NCBI GenBank assembly: GCA_018396725.1
Contig: JAGTRC010000003.1
Coordinates: forward strand, 48,463-112,462
Direction: 5' to 3'
Source of the DNA: Candidatus Bathyarchaeota archaeon
GTDB lineage: Archaea > Thermoproteota > Bathyarchaeia > 40CM-2-53-6 > DTGE01
Length of the DNA: 64,000 bases
The notes beneath the pieces were generated by a model that saw nothing but the letters and a program-made list of their open reading frames with translations, made no database searches and had not been told where the DNA came from. Position 1 is the stretch's first letter. Every line of letters starts with the position of its first letter. Shown piece after piece: positions 9,046 to 15,870 of the stretch. The position numbers were made by a program, and so were the translations under genes.

Positions 9046-9447
9046 TCAGCCTCCGCCGCTTATATACGCTACTACATCGATCTCCACGTTGAAGTCCCTC
9101 GGAGGAGCGGCTTGGACCGTGGTCCTGGCGGGTGGATCCCTCGAGAAGAATCTTTCATAAGCCCTGTTCATCTCAGGATAGTCCTTCATATTCCTGAGGA
9201 AGACCGTCACCTTGACGACCCTATCTAAACCTGAGCCTGCAGCCTTCAATATCCCCTCTACGTTCTCCAGGATCCGCCTGGTCTCAGCCTCCACACCGCC
9301 CGGAACCCTTTCACCGGTTTTAGGATCTAAAGCCACCTGGCCGGATACGAAGCATAGGTTCCCGATCTTGACGGCCTGCGAGTATGGACCCACCGGGGTG
9401 GGCGCATCCTCAGTCCGGATAATTTCCCTATCCAACCTGAACACCAA
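9046..9447 (-). CDS. RidA family deaminase
   Basis: This 133-residue protein fits the RidA/YjgF/UK114 family, which hydrolyses reactive enamine/imine intermediates released by PLP enzymes. Family motifs: APTPVGPYSQAVKIGNLCFVSGQVALDP near residues 15-42, the catalytic Arg in PPARTTVQA (about 107-115), and the closing VEIDVVAYI. It would form a cytoplasmic trimer. It is a single-gene unit with an AT box (TTTTTAAG on its strand) just upstream of the start. Confidence 0.92.
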   Translation of the reverse strand: MVFRLDREIIRTEDAPTPVGPYSQAVKIGNLCFVSGQVALDPKTGERVPGGVEAETRRILENVEGILKAAGSGLDRVVKVTVFLRNMKDYPEMNRAYERFFSRDPPARTTVQAAPPRDFNVEIDVVAYISGGG

Positions 9448-9724
9448 GGAGTCTAATCCGATACTAAGGCTTAAAAACTATTCCACGTTCTCCCCTATAA
9501 GTCGATCTATCCCTAAGCCTAGATGAACCGGCCCCAATCCTCTCCTCCATCTCGGTTGAAGCATGATAGCTATCGCCCCTATGCCGCAAAAAGATACTGA
9601 CAGAACAGGGACAGAGGGACTTGCCCCATCTATATACCTTGCATTACTTGGAGGCCTTAGGGATGAAACGCTTATACTACTAACACCGCGGCTGTAATAC
9701 CCAGGAATATATATCATTCCTTTT

Positions 9725-10135
9725 CTATACTTTCACCACGTCGATCCCTTCTTTCTTTGCAGCCTCTGCTTGCTTGTCATCCGAGGTGACCAGTTCGATT
9801 TTGGCGCTTCTTGCAAGCTCGATAAAAAGCGAATCGTACACAGTTATTCTATGCTTAATGGCTGTCTTGAACGCAGCGATTAGATAATCCTCTTGGCGAT
9901 GGATCTTAATCGCATCCGATCTAATTAGATCCCTCAGTATTTCCTCCACGTCCTCAACTTCGGCTTCTTGGGATAGGATCTTTCTCCATAGGGCATTAGC
10001 AACTTCTTTAATTGAGAGGTCTAAGGTTATAGCACCTTCAAGAAGGATTTCCCCCACCTTTTGCCACCCATCTTCCCTAGAAAAATACTTTGTTAAGGAG
10101 GAGGAATCAATGGCCTTCACGGTCCTCGCGCACAC
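9725..10135 (-). CDS. PIN-domain toxin (VapC)
   Basis: This 136-residue PIN-domain ribonuclease is the probable toxin of a VapBC pair. The acidic metal ligands are visible: Asp in KAIDSSSLTKYF near residue 10, Glu in IKEVANALWR near 43, Asp in TVYDSLFIELA near 100 and Asp in LVTSDDKQAE near 118. It overlaps the upstream antitoxin gene by 29 bases. In this family the toxin cleaves tRNA or rRNA and is held inactive by VapB. Confidence 0.85.
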   Translation of the reverse strand: MCARTVKAIDSSSLTKYFSREDGWQKVGEILLEGAITLDLSIKEVANALWRKILSQEAEVEDVEEILRDLIRSDAIKIHRQEDYLIAAFKTAIKHRITVYDSLFIELARSAKIELVTSDDKQAEAAKKEGIDVVKV

Positions 10136-10331
10136 TCCCGACCGAAAAGCCTTCTCTGCTGGGCTTCATCCCGGCTAGGATCATGTTCCATTTTTCGATT
10201 TGTCTTTTAATCCTCACCTGCCAAGCTAAATCCTCGAGCCTCTTCCTGATCTCCTCGCTTACGTTTATACCAGCTTTTTCAAGCTCCTCTTTGACTTCTT
10301 TTCTAATCCTGATGCTAATAACTGTAGACAT
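10107..10331 (-). CDS. VapB-type antitoxin (ribbon-helix-helix)
   Basis: This 74-residue protein begins MSTVISIRIRKEVKEELEKAG and continues VSEEIRKRLEDLAW, a ribbon-helix-helix DNA-binding N-terminus followed by a charged, probably disordered toxin-binding tail. It would bind the VapC encoded immediately downstream and repress its own operon. An AT-rich stretch just before the ATG (about 10332-10375) is the likely promoter and operator. Confidence 0.8.
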   Translation of the reverse strand: MSTVISIRIRKEVKEELEKAGINVSEEIRKRLEDLAWQVRIKRQIEKWNMILAGMKPSREGFSVGSVREDREGH

Positions 10332-10853
10332 ATTGTATACACTAAAGTAAACTAAAATATAAACATTGCCACCCGAGCCCTCACCGATGTTTAATTATTA
10401 AAAGAACCGAATTATAGTAAGACATCTAGATGGCTGGGCGATGGGAATCTGAACAGGGGTTTTAGTGTCGGAACATTAAATGGTTAGCGAAGGCCCTGCA
10501 AATTAAAAACGTAAAATTCATAAAACATAAAATTCACTAGGTAATGACCGGTCGGCCGCTGCGCGGCGACCCTTCCCGGCCACTTCCATAGCTCGTTATC
10601 CAGGTTCTCGACGAGCCTTTTCAAAAGCTTGTTCTCTTCTCGGAGCCCCTCAGCGCATCTTCAAAAGCCCTAACATTTTAATCAGTTCGACGCGGGGTTA
10701 AGTAGCCCCCCTCCCTCATCGCGCCTGATGGAGTCCTCGACGCGGTCGATGATAAATCTCGAAAAGATAGCCTAGTTATGAAAACCATATTTGAAAAATT
10801 GGGCTATTCATCCTAAATACTGAAAATACAAGTTTAATACAGGAGATAAAAAT
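10332..10853. other. Non-coding stretch with a possible minus-strand coding remnant
   Basis: No intact gene is seen. On the minus strand, about 10490-10650, one frame reads without stop through a charged helical segment beginning LREENKLLKRLVENLDNELW, which looks like the coiled-coil end of a lost protein, perhaps a transposase or recombinase. It has no start and ends just after LQGLR. The assignment is tentative. Confidence 0.3.
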
Positions 10854-11096
10854 ATGAAACAAACAAAACTTGATTTAACAAAAGAATATAAAACATACCA
10901 TAAATGAAGTTAAACTTGAAAAGGTGAATGAAGGCAAATGCGTTCAAATTCTGCACATTGGTCCATATTCAACAGAGCTAGACTCTCTACCACTTGTTCA
11001 GCGCGTCCTTTGAAGCATTAATTCAACTGCCAGAACTCAGCATTCTGGCTCTTTCTCCACAGAAACATCTTCCTATGCTTTTTGTGCCATTTAAGT
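10841..11096 (+). pseudogene. GyrI-like ligand-binding-domain gene, internally deleted remnant
   Basis: An AGGAGAT ribosome binding site at 10841 leads to an ATG at 10854 encoding MKQTKLDLTKEYKTYHK before a stop. This resembles the usual opening of stand-alone GyrI-like proteins. From about 10896 a second frame reads NEVKLEKVNEGKCVQILHIGPYS, the conserved C-terminal EGxxxQxxHxGPY motif of the same family, then runs into a stop. The segment between them, more than 100 residues in intact relatives, is missing. Base composition is markedly more AT-rich than the surroundings, suggesting horizontal acquisition then decay. Confidence 0.65.
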
Positions 11097-11168
11097 AATT
11101 TTTAAGCTTAAATTTTTAATTAGAAATTATTAATTCATTTTAATAATGAAGTGAAATTATATTTCATT

Positions 11169-11405
11169 TTAATAATGACCAGAAAAATGAACCCTGGTCC
11201 ATTCAATCCAATCGTCAAACAGCTTCTCAGCCACATATAACAGAGAATAACCCCCATCCTCCAATTCTCCGAGGTATTTAAGGGGCCCGCACTTATTCTC
11301 CCCACTTATCTTCGGATGATCCTTTAACCGTTTTAGGGCCCTCTCCATCCTGCGGATGTATTCATGGATGTCCGGGCACTCGCAGCCATCCACCTTGGGC
11401 ACCAT
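11169..11405 (-). CDS. Hypothetical protein, 78 aa
   Basis: I do not recognise this small soluble protein. It opens MVPKVDGCECPDIHEYIRRME with a CxC pair, continues with a basic amphipathic helix (RALKRLKDHP), and ends with an aromatic, acidic segment DDWIEWTRVHFSGHY. An AT-rich box (TATATAGG on its strand) lies just upstream of the start, which supports expression. It lies inside the degraded region between two VapBC pairs, so it may be mobile-element cargo. Confidence 0.5.
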   Translation of the reverse strand: MVPKVDGCECPDIHEYIRRMERALKRLKDHPKISGENKCGPLKYLGELEDGGYSLLYVAEKLFDDWIEWTRVHFSGHY

Positions 11406-11488
11406 AAGGTTCCTCCTAAGCCTATATAAAAGCGCTGGAAGATCGAAACCTTCAAGGCCTAAGAAGGAAGCACGCTAAACCTGAAGTA

Positions 11489-11545
11489 TGGCGCAGGGGC
11501 TGGGATTCGAACCCACGAAGGCCTAAGCCACGAGATAACCCGCGC
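11489..11545 (-). tRNA. tRNA 3'-half-like sequence (remnant, att site or split-tRNA half)
   Basis: Read on the minus strand, this contains a T arm with GTGGG-TTCGAAT-CCCAG, then CCCCTGC, G and CCA with exact tRNA geometry. No matching 5' acceptor GCAGGGG, D arm or anticodon arm is found adjacent. Instead the preceding GCGCGGG can pair with CCTGCGC in a shifted register. The T stem has one mismatch. It could be the tRNA-derived attachment scar of an integrated element, a tRNA pseudogene, or the 3' half of a split tRNA. Confidence 0.5.
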
Positions 11546-11596
11546 CGCGCAGCTCTTGAGTTTAGCGCGTATTATTAGAATTGGTCCATACAAAGC

Positions 11597-12013
11597 TTAG
11601 GTACGGTCAGGAATCGGGTCCATTACTTTTAGCCAGTCTACCTTTTTGAACGCTTTATCATGGGTCATTATTCGGTTTAGGCCTAACATTTCCATGGTGG
11701 CTAGGATCGTGGCGTCGCGGCCGCCTATGCCTAGATGGAAGTATCGGGTTGAATACTCTATCGCCTTTAACGTGAGGTCGTAGGTTAAGTCGACGACGGT
11801 GAATGGAAAACTGAGGAATAAGTCAACTTTCTCCATGCCGGTAAGTGCCCCCAAATTTTTAATTAGGAAATGGGCGACCTCAACTATAATAACCGTATTT
11901 ATAGCTATTTCACCTGTGGTTAAAGCCTTTTCAACCATGTCAACTACGAACTTGTGCTCCAGCGCATCCCGATCGAAGTAATATGCCCAGATGTTCGAGT
12001 CAATGATGAGCAT
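11597..12013 (-). CDS. PIN-domain toxin (VapC)
   Basis: This 138-residue PIN-domain protein begins MLIIDSNIWAYYF with the first metal-binding Asp near residue 5, has Glu in IIVEVAHFL near 45, Asp in GGRDATILATM near 99 and Asp in IMTHDKAFKKVDWL near 117. These four acidic residues form the RNase site. Its start overlaps the end of the AbrB-type antitoxin gene by 14 bases. It is unrelated in sequence detail to the VapC at 9725 and pairs with a different antitoxin class. Confidence 0.87.
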   Translation of the reverse strand: MLIIDSNIWAYYFDRDALEHKFVVDMVEKALTTGEIAINTVIIVEVAHFLIKNLGALTGMEKVDLFLSFPFTVVDLTYDLTLKAIEYSTRYFHLGIGGRDATILATMEMLGLNRIMTHDKAFKKVDWLKVMDPIPDRT

Positions 12014-12251
12014 GGGATGCCCCCCAGATCTCCTTAAGCTCTTCAGGCTTTACCTTAGAGCCTCGAATGCAACCCCTGAGCCCAGCGATGAACTTCTTAG
12101 CGTCGGATGCGGGTCTGAGCACGATCCATCCATCCTTAACCTCGACCAGTAAGCGCTGGTTAGGCTTCAAACCTAGTTTATCCCTAATCTCTTTGGGGAT
12201 AACCACCCTACCATGCCCATCCAACGAGGTTAAACCCATCATCAATCCCAT
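12000..12251 (-). CDS. AbrB/SpoVT-type antitoxin
   Basis: This 83-residue protein carries a swapped-hairpin AbrB DNA-binding domain at its N-terminus: TSLDGHGRVVIPKEIRDKLGLKPNQRLLVEVKDGWIVLRP within residues 7-49. The short C-terminal segment with EELKEIWGASHAHH is presumably the toxin-binding part. It is translationally coupled to the downstream PIN toxin and would autoregulate the pair. Possible starts at residues 1, 4 and 5 differ little. Confidence 0.85.
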   Translation of the reverse strand: MGLMMGLTSLDGHGRVVIPKEIRDKLGLKPNQRLLVEVKDGWIVLRPASDAKKFIAGLRGCIRGSKVKPEELKEIWGASHAHH

Positions 12252-12414
12252 CCCAAAAATCCACCCATCAAATATTAAACCTTTATGATGAAGATGCCTG
12301 AGTTAAAGCGAAGGAGTAATAAAATGCTCCACCTTTAGACTCATAAATCTCTTGAAAGGGTGAATTAATAATTAGTCGCCTCAACGTAAGTTGTATGAAA
12401 TGCGGTCGGGACGG

Positions 12415-12739
12415 TATTGTTGAAATATAAGAGCCTATGAGTCCGTTTCCTTCAGCTGGAGCCGCTTGTTCAGCAGGTTTGGATAAGAAAGTTCTAAAAA
12501 GTAAAGAAGCCACCAATAAAGCGAAGCCATACCCGTTGACCGATCAGAAAGTTTGAAATAAATTTCAATCCAAATCCTGCAATGCAACCGTAAATCGCAT
12601 CAGCAGTTGCAGCCCCCAGACCGGAGAATAGCCCGGAGGCCCGCCCTTCGGCTAATGTGCGCCACATGCATAATACGCCAATTGGTCCAACAGGTGTGGC
12701 AATTGAAAAACGTCCCTCAAGCAAAAAACTAATCGCCAT
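12415..12739 (-). pseudogene. LysE-family amino-acid exporter, frameshifted and truncated
   Basis: From 12739 one frame encodes the LysE N-terminus: ATPVGPIGVLCMWRTLAEGR, then GLFSGLGAATADAIYGCIAGFGL and RVWLRFIGG, ending in a stop at 12494. The neighbouring frame continues LFRTFLSKPAE and GLIGSYISTI, the expected next part, up to about 12415, after which similarity is lost. Intact members have about 200 residues and six membrane segments; barely half is left. The frame break is near a TTCTTTACTTTTT stretch. It lies downstream of tRNA-Leu within the degraded region. Confidence 0.75.
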
Positions 12740-12916
12740 ACGTCTATCTTTCCATCCTCCGGTAGAATCATAACCGCCATTTAGATAAAAATTGCGTAAG
12801 GCAATCTAGGAGCGTGCGCGCACCGCTGTTTTTGCATGATCAAAGGGATTCAGATGAGGATTCATTTATTTTGAAGTATGGGAAGTGGTTTTTAGCTGAT
12901 TTTACCGGTAAAATGG

Positions 12917-13001
12917 TGCGGGGGGTGGGATTCGAACCCACGAACCCCTTCGGGACAGGCTCCTGAAGCCTGCGCCTTTGACCTAACTCGGCAACCCCCG
13001 C
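12917..13001 (-). tRNA. tRNA-Leu (anticodon CAG)
   Basis: The minus strand folds as a complete class II tRNA: acceptor GCGGGGG/CCCCCGC, D arm, anticodon stem CAGGC/GCCTG with loop TTCAGGA giving anticodon CAG, a long variable arm CCCGAAGGG, and T arm GTGGG-TTCGAAT-CCCAC. Discriminator A is followed by a genome-encoded CCA at 12914-12916. No intron is present. Its 3' end faces the degraded region to the left, as expected of a tRNA used as an integration site. Confidence 0.95.
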
Positions 13002-13154
13002 CTCCTCTACATGATTACTTTTACTCGTCTAGATTAAAAATATTCTTTTCTCTCCTTCACGGTTAGTGGCCTTTAAGGGGTTCTACGGCTTGGGGATCGC
13101 CCCGTTTACCTGGTTGCTTCCAGGATCCGCCGCGTCAACTACAATTCTATATAT

Positions 13155-13175
13155 AAAACTGTTTAAAACTTTAAA
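13155..13175 (+). promoter_or_regulatory. Promoter of the ribonucleotide reductase gene
   Basis: The AT-rich stretch TATATATAAAACTG followed by TTTAAAACTTTAAAAG (about 13150-13178) is the only TATA-like region between tRNA-Leu and the reductase. It leaves a leader of about 15-40 bases before the TTG at 13217. I saw no structure resembling a cobalamin riboswitch. Confidence 0.4.
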
Positions 13176-13216
13176 AGTAACCTGCGCCATACTAGGTTCA
13201 GGAGCAGGATAGAGCC

Positions 13217-15058
13217 TTGACCATCCAAGTCGATAGATTAGAGGTGTCCATCGAGTCATCCTGGGATGGATGGGAGCCCAGCGAGGTTAAGCTGAGCCAG
13301 AACGCCCTCCTAGTCCTCAAGAAACGCTATTTGAAGAAGGATGAGAACGGGGAACCCGTGGAGACCCCCAGGGACATGTTCAGGAGGGTCGCGTTGAACA
13401 TAGCCTCCGTAGATAAGCTCTATGATCCTAAAGCCGACGTGGAGGGCGTCGCCAAGGAGTTTTACCGTTTAATGGCGAGCCTGGAGTTCCTCCCCAACTC
13501 CCCCACTTTGATGAACGCTGGGAGAGAGTTGCAGCAGCTCTCAGCCTGTTTCGTGCTCCCCGTGGAGGACTCCCTGGAGAGCATCTTCGAGACTGTTAAG
13601 GATACCGCCCTCATCCATAAGAGCGGGGGTGGGACCGGCTTCTCGTTCTCGAAGCTCAGGCCTAAAGGGGACCTGGTGAAGTCCACCCGGTCAGCGGCTG
13701 GGGGACCCGTAGCCTTCATGAGGGTCTTCGACGCCGCAACGGAGACCGTGAAGCAGGGCGGGACCAGGAGGGGCGCCAACATGGGGATACTTAGAGTCGA
13801 CCACCCCGACATCCTAGACTTCATATTATCTAAGGATAGCAACCAAGTCCTAACGAACTTCAACATCTCAGTGGCCGTCACCGACGAGTTCATGGAAGCC
13901 CTGAAGAGGGATGAATACTATAACCTGGTTAACCCTAGGAGCGGCGAGGTAACCTCGAGGGTAAGCGCCAGGAAGATATTCAACCTAATGGTCCACCAGG
14001 CTTGGAAGAACGGCGAACCCGGGGTGATCTTCATAGACAGGATAAACAGGTTCAATCCAACCCCGAGCCTCGGATCCATAGAGAGCACGAACCCCTGCGG
14101 GGAGCAGCCCCTCCTCCCCTACGAGTCCTGCAACCTGGGATCCATAAACCTCTCCCATATGGTGGTGGATAATAAGATAGATTTCGACAGGCTTAGGAGG
14201 ACCGTCCGTTCGGCGGTCCATTTCCTGGATAACGTGATCGATGCGAATAGGTATCCGCTCCCTGAGATCGAGGCTATGACGAAGGGCAACCGCAAGATAG
14301 GATTGGGCGTGATGGGGTTCGCGGACGCCCTCATAAAGCTCGGAGTACCATACGACTCGGAGGAGGCGGTGCAGACAGCCGAGAGGCTCATGAGGTATAT
14401 CCAGATAGAGTCCAAGAGGGCTTCAGCGATCCTGGCAGAGGAGAGGGGGTCGTTCCCCAACTACGAGAAGAGCATATATAGGGAGCGGGGGGACCCGCCG
14501 CTGAGGAACGCCACCACCACGACCATAGCCCCAACCGGGACCATAAGCATAATAGCGGGGTGCTCAAGCGGGATAGAGCCGTTATTCGCCCTATGCTTCG
14601 TCAGGAACGTCCTGGACAACTCGAGCCTGGTCGAGGTGAACCCGTTATTCAGGGAATACGCCGTCAAGAAAGGCTTCTACGACGAGGAATTGATGAGGAG
14701 GATCGCCAAGGTGGGTTCAATCCGGAAGATGGAGGAGATCCCCCCTGAAGCCAGAAGGCTCTTCGTCACAGCCCTGGACATAGAGCCGGAGTGGCATGTG
14801 AGGATCCAGGCGGCCTTCCAGAAATACACGGACAACGCCGTATCCAAGACGATAAACTTCCCCCACTATGCGACACCGAGGGATGTGGAGAAGGCGTTCC
14901 TCCTAGCCTACGAGCTTGGATGCAAGGGGATAACCGTCTACCGGTATGGAAGCAGGGAGGAACAGGTGTTAAACATCGGAGCCGTGGAGAGGAGCCCTGA
15001 GGAGCCGACCATAGAGGATCTAGTCAAGGAATCAGGCGGATGCGTAAACTGCATATAA
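13217..15058 (+). CDS. nrdJ: Adenosylcobalamin-dependent ribonucleoside reductase (class II)
   Basis: This 613-residue enzyme reduces ribonucleotides to deoxyribonucleotides with an adenosylcobalamin-generated thiyl radical. Seen: ATP-cone-free start, [26 protein letters not shown] with a redox Cys, [28 protein letters not shown], radical-site [44 protein letters not shown] and TINFPHYAT. The tail ends GGCVNCI, a C-terminal redox Cys pair. It is compact beside many homologues of 700-1000 residues and contains no intein. The TTG start follows AGGAGCAGG. It stands alone. Confidence 0.95.
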   Translation: MTIQVDRLEVSIESSWDGWEPSEVKLSQNALLVLKKRYLKKDENGEPVETPRDMFRRVALNIASVDKLYDPKADVEGVAKEFYRLMASLEFLPNSPTLMNAGRELQQLSACFVLPVEDSLESIFETVKDTALIHKSGGGTGFSFSKLRPKGDLVKSTRSAAGGPVAFMRVFDAATETVKQGGTRRGANMGILRVDHPDILDFILSKDSNQVLTNFNISVAVTDEFMEALKRDEYYNLVNPRSGEVTSRVSARKIFNLMVHQAWKNGEPGVIFIDRINRFNPTPSLGSIESTNPCGEQPLLPYESCNLGSINLSHMVVDNKIDFDRLRRTVRSAVHFLDNVIDANRYPLPEIEAMTKGNRKIGLGVMGFADALIKLGVPYDSEEAVQTAERLMRYIQIESKRASAILAEERGSFPNYEKSIYRERGDPPLRNATTTTIAPTGTISIIAGCSSGIEPLFALCFVRNVLDNSSLVEVNPLFREYAVKKGFYDEELMRRIAKVGSIRKMEEIPPEARRLFVTALDIEPEWHVRIQAAFQKYTDNAVSKTINFPHYATPRDVEKAFLLAYELGCKGITVYRYGSREEQVLNIGAVERSPEEPTIEDLVKESGGCVNCI

Positions 15059-15147
15059 AATAACTGCATATAAAATAAAACCTGTTTGGAACCCTCATAG
15101 AAAGGTGGGGAAGGCCATCCCGGATCCCCCGAGCCCCCTATCTCCCC

Positions 15148-15696
15148 TCACTTTCTCCGCTCACTAAGGCTTATGAGGGCTATGAGGGGGAGCTGAACCG
15201 CGAGGATGACCCCGCCTAAGACCATCGTCAAGCCTCCCCTAACGTAATCCGGCTTATCTATCCCCAGATACTTCACGGTGAAGTTGCTGACCTCCACGGT
15301 GTAAGGGTTGGGATTCTCCAGGTACCAGGTCCACCTGTTATGTACGGTTGGATCCACGACCCTTACATCGAAGACCCTGCTCAGGGAGTCGCCGTAACCC
15401 CTGAACATGGGGTTGGAGGGCTTATCCCAGAAGGCCCTAACCCATATGCTGCCATTGGCCTTGAAGATCAACGCGATCCTCCAGAACTTGGGAGCCTCCT
15501 CCGGAGGCGTGTAGACGCCCCATGTAACCCTCAAACCCTCGGGCTCGACCACTGAGCCTGGCTTTAACCATAGGACGCCGCTCGGCTCGAGGGGAACCAC
15601 CCTGGAGGCGAGCCTAGACCCTAGGGAGAGGAGCCAGACCCCGGAGACCGAGAGCGAAGCCGCGATGAAAACTAAGACTAAAGCCCTAATCTTCAA
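15148..15696 (-). CDS. Hypothetical protein with two terminal membrane segments
   Basis: This 182-residue protein is not recognised. It has an N-terminal hydrophobic segment (about residues 4-27, LVLVFIAASLSVSGVWLLSLG), an outside domain of about 115 residues rich in Trp, Pro and beta-strand patterns (including WTWYLENPNPYTVEVSNFTVKY in two pieces), and a C-terminal membrane segment (about 157-175) ending SERRK. The layout suggests an anchored extracellular beta-sandwich. It converges on the reductase gene. Confidence 0.6.
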   Translation of the reverse strand: MKIRALVLVFIAASLSVSGVWLLSLGSRLASRVVPLEPSGVLWLKPGSVVEPEGLRVTWGVYTPPEEAPKFWRIALIFKANGSIWVRAFWDKPSNPMFRGYGDSLSRVFDVRVVDPTVHNRWTWYLENPNPYTVEVSNFTVKYLGIDKPDYVRGGLTMVLGGVILAVQLPLIALISLSERRK

Positions 15697-15870
15697 GTTA
15701 GACCTCCCTACATCAATCTTTAGGCCTGATCAACTATCTCAACGCCACTTTAAATGTCTTCCCCGGCATCCCCTGATACAGACTCATCCAGAGGTAGATT
15801 CAGCTTCCAGCATAGGAGTTCAATGCGGAGCCTTAAGGGGGCGGTTGGGGTATAAATTTCCTTAAACCGT

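Noticed and set aside
9478-9717. 79-codon minus-strand frame after the first VapC
   Set aside because: It contains a protein-like end (RRGLGPVHLGLGIDRLIG) but no recognised family, and its first half is low-complexity Ser-rich; too weak to call, although a gene fragment is possible.
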